From contig NZ_JAEUGD010000014.1 in the NCBI RefSeq assembly GCF_016775155.1, positions 62,001-126,000 on the forward strand: a stretch of DNA of 64,000 nucleotides. The letters are read 5' to 3'. This DNA comes from Fulvivirga marina (GTDB lineage: Bacteria; Bacteroidota; Bacteroidia; Cytophagales; Cyclobacteriaceae). This document shows, piece by piece, positions 46,028-54,695 of this stretch; the stretch's first letter is position 1; the number at the start of each line of letters is the position of its first letter. The notes under the pieces were generated by a model. It saw only the letters and a list, made by a program, of their open reading frames with translations, had not been told where the DNA came from and searched no databases. The translations under genes were made by a program, and so were the position numbers.

Positions 46028-47248
46028 ATGAAAAATATTGTCATTCTCGGAAGCAATTTTGCCGGATTTACTGCAGCAATGCAACTGGTAAAAAGACTTA
46101 AAGGTAAAAGAAAAGAGTATAAGGTAATCGTAGTATCTCCAAGTCATGACTTTCTATATGTGCCTTCTTTAATATGGGTGCCCTTTGGACGTAGGAAAAT
46201 CGAGGATATTAGGTTTGACCTTAGAGAAATATTCAGAAAGAATAATATAGAATTTATTGAAGCACCTGCAGAAAGGGTTGATCCGGATATAAACACTGTC
46301 TATCTGCCTGAAGGCGAAACATTGACTTACGAATACCTTGTAGTAGCCACTGGTGTGAAAATGAATTTTGATGTGGTAGATGGTTTGAAGCCTGAAGACA
46401 ACAAAATCCAGAATATTGTAATCCCTAAACTTGCTATGAAGACCAGGGAGGCTTTTGAAAATCTCGTTAAAGACCCCGGCCCTGTAGTGGTTGGTGCTAC
46501 TCAGGGAGCCAGCTGTATGGGGGCGGCCTATGAATACCTCTTTAATATGGACAAAGAGCTCAGACGAAGAGGAGTGAGGAAGCAGGTAAAACTTTACTGG
46601 ATCACTCCGGAGCCATATCTTGGAAACTTTGGAATAGATGGTATGCCCGGAGGTGAAAAGATGCTGAAGATGTTTATGAAGCTCTATAATATTGAATGGA
46701 TCACCGATGCAAGTATTGAAAAAATAGAGGATAATAAAATCACCTTAAAGACAGGCGAGGTGTTACCATATAAAATGGCAATGCTGATGCCGCCTTTTGA
46801 AGGAGCTGACGTAATGAAGGCTAGCCCGAAATTGGTAGATGCAAAAGGGTTTGTTGAAGTGTCTGGTACTTATCAACATCTAAAATATAAAAATGTGTTT
46901 GCTGCTGGGCTGGCAGTTAAAGTGGCCCCTCCTTTCGAAATTGTAAATACACCTTTTGGTGTGCCTAAAACGGGGTATCCCAGTGATGTAACAGGTAAAA
47001 TTGTTGCAGGTAACATTGCAAACCTAATTAAAGGAAAAACAAAACTGGTGAGCAAAGAGTGGGGCAGGATACCAGCGCTATGTGTAATGGATGCCGGCCA
47101 CAAGGAAATATACCTTATTGCCAACCATCTTTTCAAACCACGACAATTTGCAGTGTTGTTGCCCAACATCTTCAATGACCTTGGAAAGGTGTTTCTCGAA
47201 AAGTATTTCATATGGAAAAACAGGCATGGATACGCCTGGCTCCCATAG
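46028..47248 (+). CDS. Sulfide:quinone oxidoreductase-like FAD/NAD(P) flavoprotein
   Basis: 406 residues from ATG 46028; the frame is open 25 codons further up but without homology. FAD-binding start NIVILGSNFAGFTAA; LVVATGVKMNFDVVDG; GATQGASCMGAAYEY with Cys near 162; VFAAGLAVKVAPP; KTGYPSDVTGKIVAGNIANLI; and ALCVMDAG with Cys near 350. The two Cys positions match the redox pair of sulfide:quinone oxidoreductases, and the Lys/aromatic-rich C-terminus could bind the membrane. Single gene ending at a clear terminator. Confidence 0.8.
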   Translation: MKNIVILGSNFAGFTAAMQLVKRLKGKRKEYKVIVVSPSHDFLYVPSLIWVPFGRRKIEDIRFDLREIFRKNNIEFIEAPAERVDPDINTVYLPEGETLTYEYLVVATGVKMNFDVVDGLKPEDNKIQNIVIPKLAMKTREAFENLVKDPGPVVVGATQGASCMGAAYEYLFNMDKELRRRGVRKQVKLYWITPEPYLGNFGIDGMPGGEKMLKMFMKLYNIEWITDASIEKIEDNKITLKTGEVLPYKMAMLMPPFEGADVMKASPKLVDAKGFVEVSGTYQHLKYKNVFAAGLAVKVAPPFEIVNTPFGVPKTGYPSDVTGKIVAGNIANLIKGKTKLVSKEWGRIPALCVMDAGHKEIYLIANHLFKPRQFAVLLPNIFNDLGKVFLEKYFIWKNRHGYAWLP

Positions 47249-47275
47249 GTAATAAATAGGTTAGGTTGAACAAAG

Positions 47276-47316
47276 AGTCATCGGGTGGTGAAGCATCCGA
47301 TGACTTTCTTTTTTTG
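47276..47316 (+). terminator. Terminator of the SQR-like gene
   Basis: AGTCATCGG / CCGATGACT stem with a 12-nt loop, followed by TTCTTTTTTT. Confidence 0.88.
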
Positions 47317-47474
47317 CGGTCGGTTTGGAGTAATCAGGTGAGTCGTAATCGGTATTCGGTATTCAATGAACGGTAAAAAAGAAATCACAAACCAGTTGGT
47401 AACCTGCAAAATCAAATTATGCGCCTCTCAATCCACCAGTAACTAGAAATCAGAAAAAACATTACCTTTGCGTC

Positions 47475-48185
47475 ATGGCAAAAATGAAGTTTGAGGATTT
47501 AATCATTAGGGAAGACGATAACTATATAGTTATTAATAAACCTGCCTTTATCTCTACGCTTGCTGATAGAAATGATAGTGTGAACATTTTGGTAATGGCA
47601 AGGGCATATCATGAAGGTGCTCAGGTGTGTCACAGGTTAGATAAGGAAACCACCGGGGCATTGGTAATCGCTAAGAATCCTGATGCTTATCGACATATGT
47701 CCATTCAGTTTGAAAACAGAGAGGTAAGGAAAATATATCATGCAGTGTCTGATGGTATACACGATTTTAATAATAAGGAAGTAGACAGGTCAATTTTAAA
47801 GCTAGGCAACGGGACTGTAAGGATTGATCATAAAGGGAAAGAGGCAAAGACTATTTTCAATACATTGAAAGCATACTCTGCCCATACCTTAATAGAATGT
47901 ATGCCAGTTACCGGACGGATGCATCAGATTAGAGTACACCTTAGCAGTATAGGAGCGCCCATAACAGGAGATGAGATGTATGGAGGCAAATCCCTTTATT
48001 TGTCCTCTATTAAAAGAAAGTATAATCTTAAAAAATGGACAGAGGAGCAACCTCTAATTAAAAGGTTGGCCCTGCATGCCCATAGTCTTACTTTCAAACT
48101 TCTTAATCATGAAGAACTGACTATTGAGGCTCCATATCCTAAAGACTTCCGTGTACTTACAGAGCAGCTGGAAAAGAATAGTTGA
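47475..48185 (+). CDS. RluA-family pseudouridine synthase
   Basis: 236 residues. Catalytic motif HRLDKETTGALV at about 54-65 (Asp57-like nucleophile), VINKPAF at the start and GRMHQIRVHL near 150-160. There is no S4 RNA-binding domain, so it is the short RluA/RluC-like form. Target could be rRNA or tRNA; not assignable from sequence. Confidence 0.92.
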   Translation: MAKMKFEDLIIREDDNYIVINKPAFISTLADRNDSVNILVMARAYHEGAQVCHRLDKETTGALVIAKNPDAYRHMSIQFENREVRKIYHAVSDGIHDFNNKEVDRSILKLGNGTVRIDHKGKEAKTIFNTLKAYSAHTLIECMPVTGRMHQIRVHLSSIGAPITGDEMYGGKSLYLSSIKRKYNLKKWTEEQPLIKRLALHAHSLTFKLLNHEELTIEAPYPKDFRVLTEQLEKNS

Positions 48186-48237
48186 TGAAGCCATTTGATG
48201 TGGAAAAACAGGTGATTTAAATATTTTAAGGCTCCTG

Positions 48238-48268
48238 TTGCATTTAAAAATATATACATCTATCTTTG
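48238..48268 (+). promoter_or_regulatory. Promoter candidate of the rplM-rpsI operon
   Basis: TTG 48238-48240, 20-nt spacer, TATCTTTG 48261-48268 (TAnnTTTG match). Predicted start near 48275. The leader region then contains a small CCCT-ttttg-AGGG hairpin at about 48272-48284 followed by a GGGAGG run far (about 36 nt) from the start codon. Confidence 0.55.
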
Positions 48269-48323
48269 TGTCCCTTTTTGAGGGAGGAATTATCTATTGT
48301 CAAAAATATAAAGCTTTTACAGC

Positions 48324-48770
48324 GTGGATACTTTAAGTTATAAGACAGTTTCGGCTAACAAGGCAACAGTAAACAAAAATTGGATCATCGTTGATGCTGA
48401 TTCAAAAGTTTTAGGCCGGTTAGCCAGTGAAGTTGCGAGAGTTATCAGAGGTAAGCACAAACCTGATTTCACTCCGAATGTTGATTGTGGAGATAATGTT
48501 ATCGTTATCAATGCAGATAAAATAAAGCTGACAGGAAAAAAGTGGACTGATAAAGTTTACGTTTCCCACACCGGATACCCTGGTGGTCAGAGATCTGCTA
48601 CTCCTAAAGAAGTTATGGCCAAAAAATCATCTACAATCCTTGTAGAAAGAGCCGTAAGAGGTATGCTTCCTAAAACAAGACTGGGAAGATCCTTGTTTAA
48701 AAATTTATACGTTTATGAGGGTGCTGAGCATCCGCATGAAGCTCAAAAACCTAAAGAAATTAAACTATAA
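48324..48770 (+). CDS. rplM: 50S ribosomal protein L13
   Basis: 148 residues. Starts at GTG 48324 (MDTLSYKTVSANKATV), the N-terminus typical of Bacteroidota L13. Core motifs WIIVDADSKVLGRLAS, GKHKPDFTPNVDCGD, LTGKKWTDKVYVSHTGYPGG and AVRGMLPKTRLGRS. First gene of the usual rplM-rpsI pair, with rpsI 3 nt on. Confidence 0.98.
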   Translation: MDTLSYKTVSANKATVNKNWIIVDADSKVLGRLASEVARVIRGKHKPDFTPNVDCGDNVIVINADKIKLTGKKWTDKVYVSHTGYPGGQRSATPKEVMAKKSSTILVERAVRGMLPKTRLGRSLFKNLYVYEGAEHPHEAQKPKEIKL

Positions 48771-48773
48771 TCA

Positions 48774-49160
48774 ATGGAAGTAATTAGTTCAATAGGAAGA
48801 AGAAAGACCTCAGTAGCCAGAATTTATATGACTTCTGGTAAAGGTGAGATCACTGTGAATAACAAGAGCGTAGAGGATTACTTTCCTGCCGGTATTTTGC
48901 AGACCATCGTTCGCCAGCCTTTAAATACAGTTGGTCAGGATGGTAACTTCGATATTAAGGTAAATGTTGATGGTGGCGGTCCTGCAGGACAAGCAGAAGC
49001 TATACGATTGGCATTATCAAGAGCTTTATGCGAAGTAGATGCTGAGAACAGATCTCCTCTTAAGAAGGAAGGCTTTCTTACCAGGGACCCAAGAATGGTT
49101 GAAAGAAAGAAATACGGAAGAAGAAAAGCGAGAAGAAAGTTCCAGTTCAGTAAGCGTTAA
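48774..49160 (+). CDS. rpsI: 30S ribosomal protein S9
   Basis: 128 residues. IGRRKTSVARIYMTSGKGEITVNN at the start, GGPAGQAEAIRLALSRAL in the middle and the basic C-terminal tail RRKARRKFQFSKR that reaches the ribosomal P site. Co-transcribed with rplM. Confidence 0.98.
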   Translation: MEVISSIGRRKTSVARIYMTSGKGEITVNNKSVEDYFPAGILQTIVRQPLNTVGQDGNFDIKVNVDGGGPAGQAEAIRLALSRALCEVDAENRSPLKKEGFLTRDPRMVERKKYGRRKARRKFQFSKR

Positions 49161-49203
49161 TATTTACTGTTGACGGAATATAAAAAAGAAAACAAATTAA
49201 TTA

Positions 49204-49968
49204 ATGGCTGATAAATTAGAATATAAAGACTTACTTGATGCTGGTGTTCACTTCGGACACTTAACGAGAAAGTGGGATCCCAAAATGGCTCCATATATCT
49301 TCATGGAGAAAAATGGTATCCACATTATTGACTTAAATAAAACCCTTGAGTGCCTCGACAAAGCATCATATGCACTTAAGAACATCGTAAGATCAGGAAG
49401 AAAGGTTTTGTTCGTAGCTACTAAAAAACAGGCACAGGATGTAGTGACTGAAGAAGCTAAAAGATTGAACATGCCTTACGTTACTGATAGATGGTTAGGT
49501 GGTATGCTTACCAACTTTGCTACTATCAGGAAGTCATTGAAGAAAATGTCTTCAATTGATAAGCTGATGAAGGATGAGGCTTATCTTAACCTTGCAAAAA
49601 GAGAAAGATTGATGATTACCCGTGAAAAAGAGAAGCTTGAAAGAGTTCTTGGTGGTATTGCTGATCTTAACAGACTTCCTGCAGCTCTTTTTGTGATAGA
49701 TGTTAAAAGAGAGCACATTGCTGTAAAAGAAGCTCAAAAGTTGAATATCCCTGTATTTGCTATGGTGGATACTAACTCTGATCCCACTGGGGTAGACTTC
49801 CCAATTCCGGCAAACGACGATGCGTTTAAATCTATCTCGCTTATCACTAAGCAAGTTGGAAAAACTATCGAAGAAGGTTTGATGGAAAGAAAGAAGGATA
49901 AAGAAGAGGCGAACCTACAGAAAGAAGAAGAAGCTAAAAAATCAGCGGACAAGGAATCTGTAGAATAA
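49204..49968 (+). CDS. rpsB: 30S ribosomal protein S2
   Basis: 254 residues. LLDAGVHFGHLTRKWDPKMAPYIF start, VATKKQAQDVV, RWLGGMLTNFATIRKS and PVFAMVDTNSDPTGVDFPIPANDDA are S2 signatures. The C-terminal 30 residues are Lys/Glu-rich and probably disordered. It is 43 nt after rpsI, and a hairpin terminator separates it from tsf. Confidence 0.98.
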   Translation: MADKLEYKDLLDAGVHFGHLTRKWDPKMAPYIFMEKNGIHIIDLNKTLECLDKASYALKNIVRSGRKVLFVATKKQAQDVVTEEAKRLNMPYVTDRWLGGMLTNFATIRKSLKKMSSIDKLMKDEAYLNLAKRERLMITREKEKLERVLGGIADLNRLPAALFVIDVKREHIAVKEAQKLNIPVFAMVDTNSDPTGVDFPIPANDDAFKSISLITKQVGKTIEEGLMERKKDKEEANLQKEEEAKKSADKESVE

Positions 49969-49998
49969 AATAAATAAATTATACCGATAGATAATTCA

Positions 49999-50039
49999 AA
50001 AAAATTGAACATTGGCGATAAACTGATGTTCAATTTTTT
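49999..50039 (+). terminator. Hairpin terminator or attenuator between rpsB and tsf
   Basis: AAAAATTGAACAT / ATGTTCAATTTTT long stem with a 13-nt loop and a T6 tail, 30 nt after the rpsB stop. It may reduce read-through into tsf. Confidence 0.8.
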
Positions 50040-50082
50040 ATTAAAGACAAATCAATTTAAGAATATTAAATATTAAGTAACT

Positions 50083-50913
50083 ATGGCTATTACAGCAAAA
50101 GACGTAAATAAGCTTAGGCAAATGACCGGTGCCGGAATGATGGATTGCAAAAAGGCACTTACCGAAGCTGATGGCGATTTTGACAAAGCAATAGACCTTC
50201 TAAGAAAGAAAGGACAGAAAGTATCAGCTTCAAGAGCCGATAGGGATGTGACTGAAGGATCTGTTTTTGTAAGAACAAACAATGATGGTACTGAGGGAAT
50301 CCTTATCGCCTTGAATTGTGAGACTGACTTTGTTGGTAAAAATGAGGAGTTCCTTAACCTTGGAAATGCTATCCTTGATATTGCTTTTGATAAGCAACCT
50401 GCAGATATCGCAGCGCTTAAAAGTGAGAAACTCGGAGATCATACTGTAGAGGAAAAGATCACTGAACTTGTAGGTAAGATCGGTGAGAAAATAGAGATTA
50501 GCGAATATGTGAGAGTAAATGGCGAAGCTGTAGTGCCTTACATTCACGCAGGTAGTAAATTAGGAGTGTTGGTGTCTCTTAAAGGAGTTAACGGTGCAGA
50601 TGTACAGGAAGCTGGAAAAGACGTAGGTATGCAGATTGCAGCGATGAACCCTGTAGCGGTTGATAAAGAAGGTGTTGATGCTACAATAGTTGAAAAAGAA
50701 TTGGAGATCGGTAAAGAGCAGGCATTGGCTGAAGGTAAGCCTGAAAACATTGTAGAGAAAATCGCTCAAGGTAAACTTCAGAAATTCTACAAGGATAACA
50801 CTTTGTTGAACCAGCAATTTGTTAAAGATAGTTCACTGACAGTTGCAGGCTATCTTGATAGTGTGTCAAAAGGATTGACAGTTGCAGAGTTTAAAAGAGT
50901 AGCTATTGGATAA
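50083..50913 (+). CDS. tsf: Translation elongation factor Ts
   Basis: 276 residues. N-terminal UBA-like domain (VNKLRQMTGAGMMDCKKALTEADGDFDKAIDLLRKKG), the TDFV motif (NCETDFVGKNEEF) that contacts EF-Tu, and the dimerisation domain to the C-terminus. Nucleotide exchange factor for EF-Tu. Conserved rpsB-tsf order; strong terminator after it. Confidence 0.97.
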   Translation: MAITAKDVNKLRQMTGAGMMDCKKALTEADGDFDKAIDLLRKKGQKVSASRADRDVTEGSVFVRTNNDGTEGILIALNCETDFVGKNEEFLNLGNAILDIAFDKQPADIAALKSEKLGDHTVEEKITELVGKIGEKIEISEYVRVNGEAVVPYIHAGSKLGVLVSLKGVNGADVQEAGKDVGMQIAAMNPVAVDKEGVDATIVEKELEIGKEQALAEGKPENIVEKIAQGKLQKFYKDNTLLNQQFVKDSSLTVAGYLDSVSKGLTVAEFKRVAIG

Positions 50914-50936
50914 GTAAGGTAATTAACAATACATTT

Positions 50937-50970
50937 AAAGCCGTTATGATTTGATCATAACGGCTTTTCT
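50937..50970 (+). terminator. Terminator after tsf
   Basis: AAAGCCGTTATGAT / ATCATAACGGCTTT, 14-bp perfect stem, 3-nt loop, T-rich tail. Confidence 0.92.
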
Positions 50971-51545
50971 GTTTATAGTCCTTGTGATTATGGATGAAGT
51001 TCGTCTCCTCATGAGCGTGCTAATATTCTGGATTAAATCGTAGCCAAGTAGAATGTCGAAACAGAGGCGGCTGAATTGTGGGACTTTGTGCAGGTGAACT
51101 TTAACGGAGAGTATTTTACTTTGTGAAAGCAAGGATTGCTGTCTGATATCAAATCCCTTATAAATACAATCGGATTAAAGGCTGCCAGGTTTGGCGGTCT
51201 TTTTTATTGTTCGATTTTGTATTTACTCTAATAGTGTTTTTGTATGACTTTTTTAATATGTGTCTGGATGTGACTGAAAATTTCCATAGTTGTCAAAAAA
51301 TATTGTCGTAATTAAGTCATTTTTCAAATTATGGTTTAAAAAGTACCATGTATTTGAATTATATGCAACAAAAACGTTTGCACTAAGGTTAAAAAATACC
51401 CTGTATACCTACTTTTTATGCTTAAAATTTAAAATAAGGTTAAAAAAATAATCCAACTAGCTTTATAATATCGATAAATTGTTTTTCATTTGGCTTTACG
51501 ATTCAAACTTTTGATTGCAAGTCATTTAAAAACAAACCTGTTATT
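50971..51545. other. Intergenic region upstream of amt with repeated A-rich motifs
   Basis: No gene seen. 51000-51230 has short broken readings only. From 51300 the sequence is very AT-rich and holds three related elements, GGTTTAAAAAGTACC (51333-51347), GGTTAAAAAATACC (51387-51400) and GGTTAAAAAAATAATCC (51438-51454), spaced 54 and 51 nt, about five helical turns each. They may be regulator sites for amt. Confidence 0.45.
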
Positions 51546-52868
51546 ATGGAGAAGTTCTTTTTGAGCGAATTACCTTTGGTGGTCAGAGAAAGTACTCTGG
51601 AAACCACTGCTAGCGCAGACAGTATTGATCTTAGTCTTGTCGCAGAAGGCCTGTTTACGGCCAACAATATCTGGATGATGATGGCTACGGCCCTTGTATT
51701 TATTATGCACTTAGGTTTTGCTGGTGTAGAGGCTGGGTTTAGTCAATCCAAGAATACAGTCAATATACTCTTTAAAAATACACTAACTCCTGTTATAGGT
51801 ATTCTAACATACTACATTGTAGGGTTTAACCTGATGTACCCTGGCTTTGAGACCCCTGGGTGGTTCGCTTTCGGAGGTTTTATGCTCGATCTTCCTACAA
51901 ATGGTAATTCGGCTGAATATGCCAGTGGAGGTTATACCTATTGGACCGACTTTCTTTTTCAGGCCATGTTTGCGGCAACTGCAGCAACTATAGTGTCTGG
52001 AGCGGTTGCAGAACGTATTAAAATATCTTCTTATATCACCTTCACCCTATTGTTCGTAGGTATTGTTTATCCTATTGTAGGAAGTTGGAAATGGGGTGGA
52101 GGAGCACTTGATGCTGCTGGTTTTTATGATTTCGCTGGTTCTACTCTTGTACATGCTGTTGGCGGATGGGGAGCTTTAGCTGGTATTATGCTTTTAGGGC
52201 CTCGTATAGGTAAATATGTGGATGGTAAAGTAATTGATAAGCCGGGTTCCAGTGTGCCTCTAGCCACTATTGGAGTATTTCTTTTGTGGTTAGGCTGGTT
52301 CGGCTTTAATGGAGGATCAGTGCTCTCGGCAGATCCAGGTAAAGTATCTTTTGTATTAGTTACCACCAGTCTAGGGGCGTGTACAGGTGCTATAGGAGGG
52401 CTTGTGGCAGGGTACTTTGTTTTCAAAAGACTGGATTTCGGCATGGTTCTTAACGGCCTGCTTGCAGGTTTAGTAGGAATAACTGCTGGTGCGGATGTAA
52501 TCAGTCCGGGTTGGGCGCTGGTAGTAGGTTTTGTGGCAGGGATACTGGTAGTGCTTTCGGCAATTACCCTTGATAGACTAAAGCTTGATGACTGCGTAGG
52601 GGCAGTATCCGTTCACTTGGTTTGTGGTGTATGGGGAACATTGGCTGTTGGTATTTTTGGAGTATCAGCCGATGGTAAGGCCATGCCTTTCCTGCCACAG
52701 CTTTATGGTGTTGCAGTATGTGGAGCAACAGCTTTTGCTTCAGCATTTATAATATTTTTTGTGTTAAAGAAACTTTTTGGTATTCGGGTTTCAGAGCAGC
52801 ACGAAATAGAAGGCCTTGATAGTCATGAACACGGTATACGTGGCTACACCATTGTATACGATGAATAG
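51546..52868 (+). CDS. amt: Ammonium transporter
   Basis: 440 residues, about 11 membrane helices after a short exported N-terminus. Signature segments: AGVEAGFSQSKNTVNILFKN, STLVHAVGGWGALAG (first pore His), FNGGSVLSA and VSVHLVCGVWGTLAVG (second pore His). Cytoplasmic C-terminal tail (SEQHEIEGLDSHEHG) is the conserved regulatory tail. No glnK/PII gene is adjacent, which is unusual. A porin gene and glnII follow. Confidence 0.95.
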   Translation: MEKFFLSELPLVVRESTLETTASADSIDLSLVAEGLFTANNIWMMMATALVFIMHLGFAGVEAGFSQSKNTVNILFKNTLTPVIGILTYYIVGFNLMYPGFETPGWFAFGGFMLDLPTNGNSAEYASGGYTYWTDFLFQAMFAATAATIVSGAVAERIKISSYITFTLLFVGIVYPIVGSWKWGGGALDAAGFYDFAGSTLVHAVGGWGALAGIMLLGPRIGKYVDGKVIDKPGSSVPLATIGVFLLWLGWFGFNGGSVLSADPGKVSFVLVTTSLGACTGAIGGLVAGYFVFKRLDFGMVLNGLLAGLVGITAGADVISPGWALVVGFVAGILVVLSAITLDRLKLDDCVGAVSVHLVCGVWGTLAVGIFGVSADGKAMPFLPQLYGVAVCGATAFASAFIIFFVLKKLFGIRVSEQHEIEGLDSHEHGIRGYTIVYDE

Positions 52869-52882
52869 GTCAGTATAAAATA

Positions 52883-52940
52883 AGAAGCCCTCCTGAAAGA
52901 AGATCTCACCTTTCTCTCAGAATTAACGGGCTTCTATTAG
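52883..52940 (+). terminator. Stem-loop between amt and the porin gene
   Basis: AGAAGCCC / GGGCTTCT outer stem and inner GAAAG / CTTTC stem; only a weak T-tail, so it could be a processing or attenuation element instead of a full terminator. Confidence 0.5.
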
Positions 52941-52973
52941 TTAACGCAATTATTAACCTAATCCAAAAGTAAG

Positions 52974-54125
52974 ATGAAAAAGTCATTTACACTATTTACT
53001 ATGTTACTTTATTTTGCAGTTTCACCTGTGGTTTTCGGGCAGGATGAGGAAGAAAAAAGTGGCGAATTTTCACTGTCAGGTTCCGTCGATGTTTATTATA
53101 GGGCTAACCTTAATGCAAAGAACAGAGGGGACGATTATCAGGCACCAGGTACTTCCTTTGGTAATTTACCTGGCTTCAGTCTAGGGATGGTGAATTTTAT
53201 CGGCTCGTATCAGGCCGAAAAGGGAGGTTTTGTTGCCGATCTTGTGTTTGGTCCCAGGGGAGAAGATGCAGTTTTTGCTTCGCCGTATTACAATTCCGAA
53301 AGAGGAAGCTCACAAATTATTAACCAGCTTTATGCTTACTGGAATGTAAATGACGCTTTAACATTTACGCTGGGTAACTTCAATACATTTTTAGGGTATG
53401 AAGTAATTTCTCCCTCTGCCAACTTTAACTACTCTACTTCATACATGTTTTCCTACGGGCCTTTTTCGCATACCGGCTTAAAGGCTGATCTTAAACTGTC
53501 AGATGATCTAACCTTGATGGCGTCGGTAATGAACCCAACAGATCTGACAGAATTTAATCCAGTAGGAACCTATACCGCTGGACTTCAGGTAGCTTTGTTT
53601 GGAAGCACCTTCTTAAATTTTCTATACGGCGATCAGGATGGGAAACTTGATGAAGATAGTGCTTCTCCTGATGATTATTCTGCGGGTAGTACTTTTCAGG
53701 CAGACATTACAACCGGGGTTGATGTGTCTGATGCCTTCTTCATGGGATTCAATGCAACCTATAATACTACAAGTGTGGGTGAACTTTATAGCGGAACTGA
53801 TGTGGTTGACGTAGACGGTGATGGTGCAGGCTTTTATGGCGCAGCAGCTTACTTGCAGCTTACTACTTCAGAGACATTCGCTATTGGAACCAGAGTAGAG
53901 TACTTCAAAGTATATAACAACGGTCTGGAGGTGATTGCCCTTGATCCCGATGGTGATGGTAGTGTTCTTGATGTCACACTTTCTGCAAATGCACGCGTCG
54001 GTAATTTAACTATTATCCCTGAACTAAGGTTTGACGCCTCTTCTGAAGATTCATTTTTGAATAGGGACTTGGATCCAAGCGGGAGCTTGGCATCATTTCT
54101 TATGGCTGCTGTTTATACCTTTTAA
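52974..54125 (+). CDS. Porin-like outer-membrane beta-barrel (BBP2/OmpL-like)
   Basis: 383 residues. Signal peptide 1-22 (SPVVFGQ). Then FSLSGSVDVYYRANLN ... NQLYAYWNVNDALTFTLGNFNTFLGYEVISPSANFNYSTSYMFSYGPFSHTG is the pattern of putative beta-barrel porin-2 proteins, and the strands continue to the C-terminal aromatic residue (AAVYTF). Placed between amt and glnII, so it could pass ammonium or another nitrogen source through the outer membrane (inference). Confidence 0.85.
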   Translation: MKKSFTLFTMLLYFAVSPVVFGQDEEEKSGEFSLSGSVDVYYRANLNAKNRGDDYQAPGTSFGNLPGFSLGMVNFIGSYQAEKGGFVADLVFGPRGEDAVFASPYYNSERGSSQIINQLYAYWNVNDALTFTLGNFNTFLGYEVISPSANFNYSTSYMFSYGPFSHTGLKADLKLSDDLTLMASVMNPTDLTEFNPVGTYTAGLQVALFGSTFLNFLYGDQDGKLDEDSASPDDYSAGSTFQADITTGVDVSDAFFMGFNATYNTTSVGELYSGTDVVDVDGDGAGFYGAAAYLQLTTSETFAIGTRVEYFKVYNNGLEVIALDPDGDGSVLDVTLSANARVGNLTIIPELRFDASSEDSFLNRDLDPSGSLASFLMAAVYTF

Positions 54126-54133
54126 TATGACTA

Positions 54134-54673
54134 GTGAGGGTGCTGATTCACATATTAATCCTTAATATTTTATTACTACCTGTTGAGTTGTTGGGGGCTC
54201 CGGCTCTTTCGGAATCCCCAGCTTTTTATGAAAAGATTGTAGCCTGTAAAGGACATAATCAGACGGCTATTTACGCAGGGATTGCAGCCTACTTTAAAGA
54301 TCAGGCAGCTTTATCCGACAAGGATTCCGCAACCCTTTTTATATCACATGATAAGCTACGGATTTACAGTCAGATATTGGGAAATCTCAAAAAGCCAGTA
54401 GGTGAGGTGACCTTTGATGTACGGGTAGATGTGAAGGATGAAAAATTCAGGCTTACTATACATGATCCGTGGTTCACTCCATTGGAAAGAGATCGGTACA
54501 GCAAGCTTGTGATGTCGGATGATAAAGCGGAGCAAGTTGAAGAAGAGAATTTTAAACATAGGATGTCGCTCTTTAAAAAGATTGAAAAACAGCTGCAGGC
54601 CTATATAGATGGAGCGGGGCAGAGTATAAGGGAAAGAGTGATTAATGATGAATTGAATATAACTAATTGGTAA
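54134..54673 (+). CDS. Small exported hypothetical protein with DUF4468-like pattern
   Basis: 179 residues from GTG 54134. Signal peptide about 1-22 (LLLPVELLGA). Mature part: FYEKIVACKGHNQTAIYAGI ... KPVGEVTFDVRVDVKDEKFRLTIHD, then a Lys/Glu-rich helical tail. Alternation of a helix and a GxVTFDVxVDVKDxKFRLTI strand pair resembles DUF4468, but I am not certain. It starts 8 nt after the porin gene and ends 22 nt before glnII, so it belongs to this operon. Confidence 0.72.
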   Translation: MRVLIHILILNILLLPVELLGAPALSESPAFYEKIVACKGHNQTAIYAGIAAYFKDQAALSDKDSATLFISHDKLRIYSQILGNLKKPVGEVTFDVRVDVKDEKFRLTIHDPWFTPLERDRYSKLVMSDDKAEQVEEENFKHRMSLFKKIEKQLQAYIDGAGQSIRERVINDELNITNW

Positions 54674-54695
54674 TAATTAATAACGTTTTAAAACT

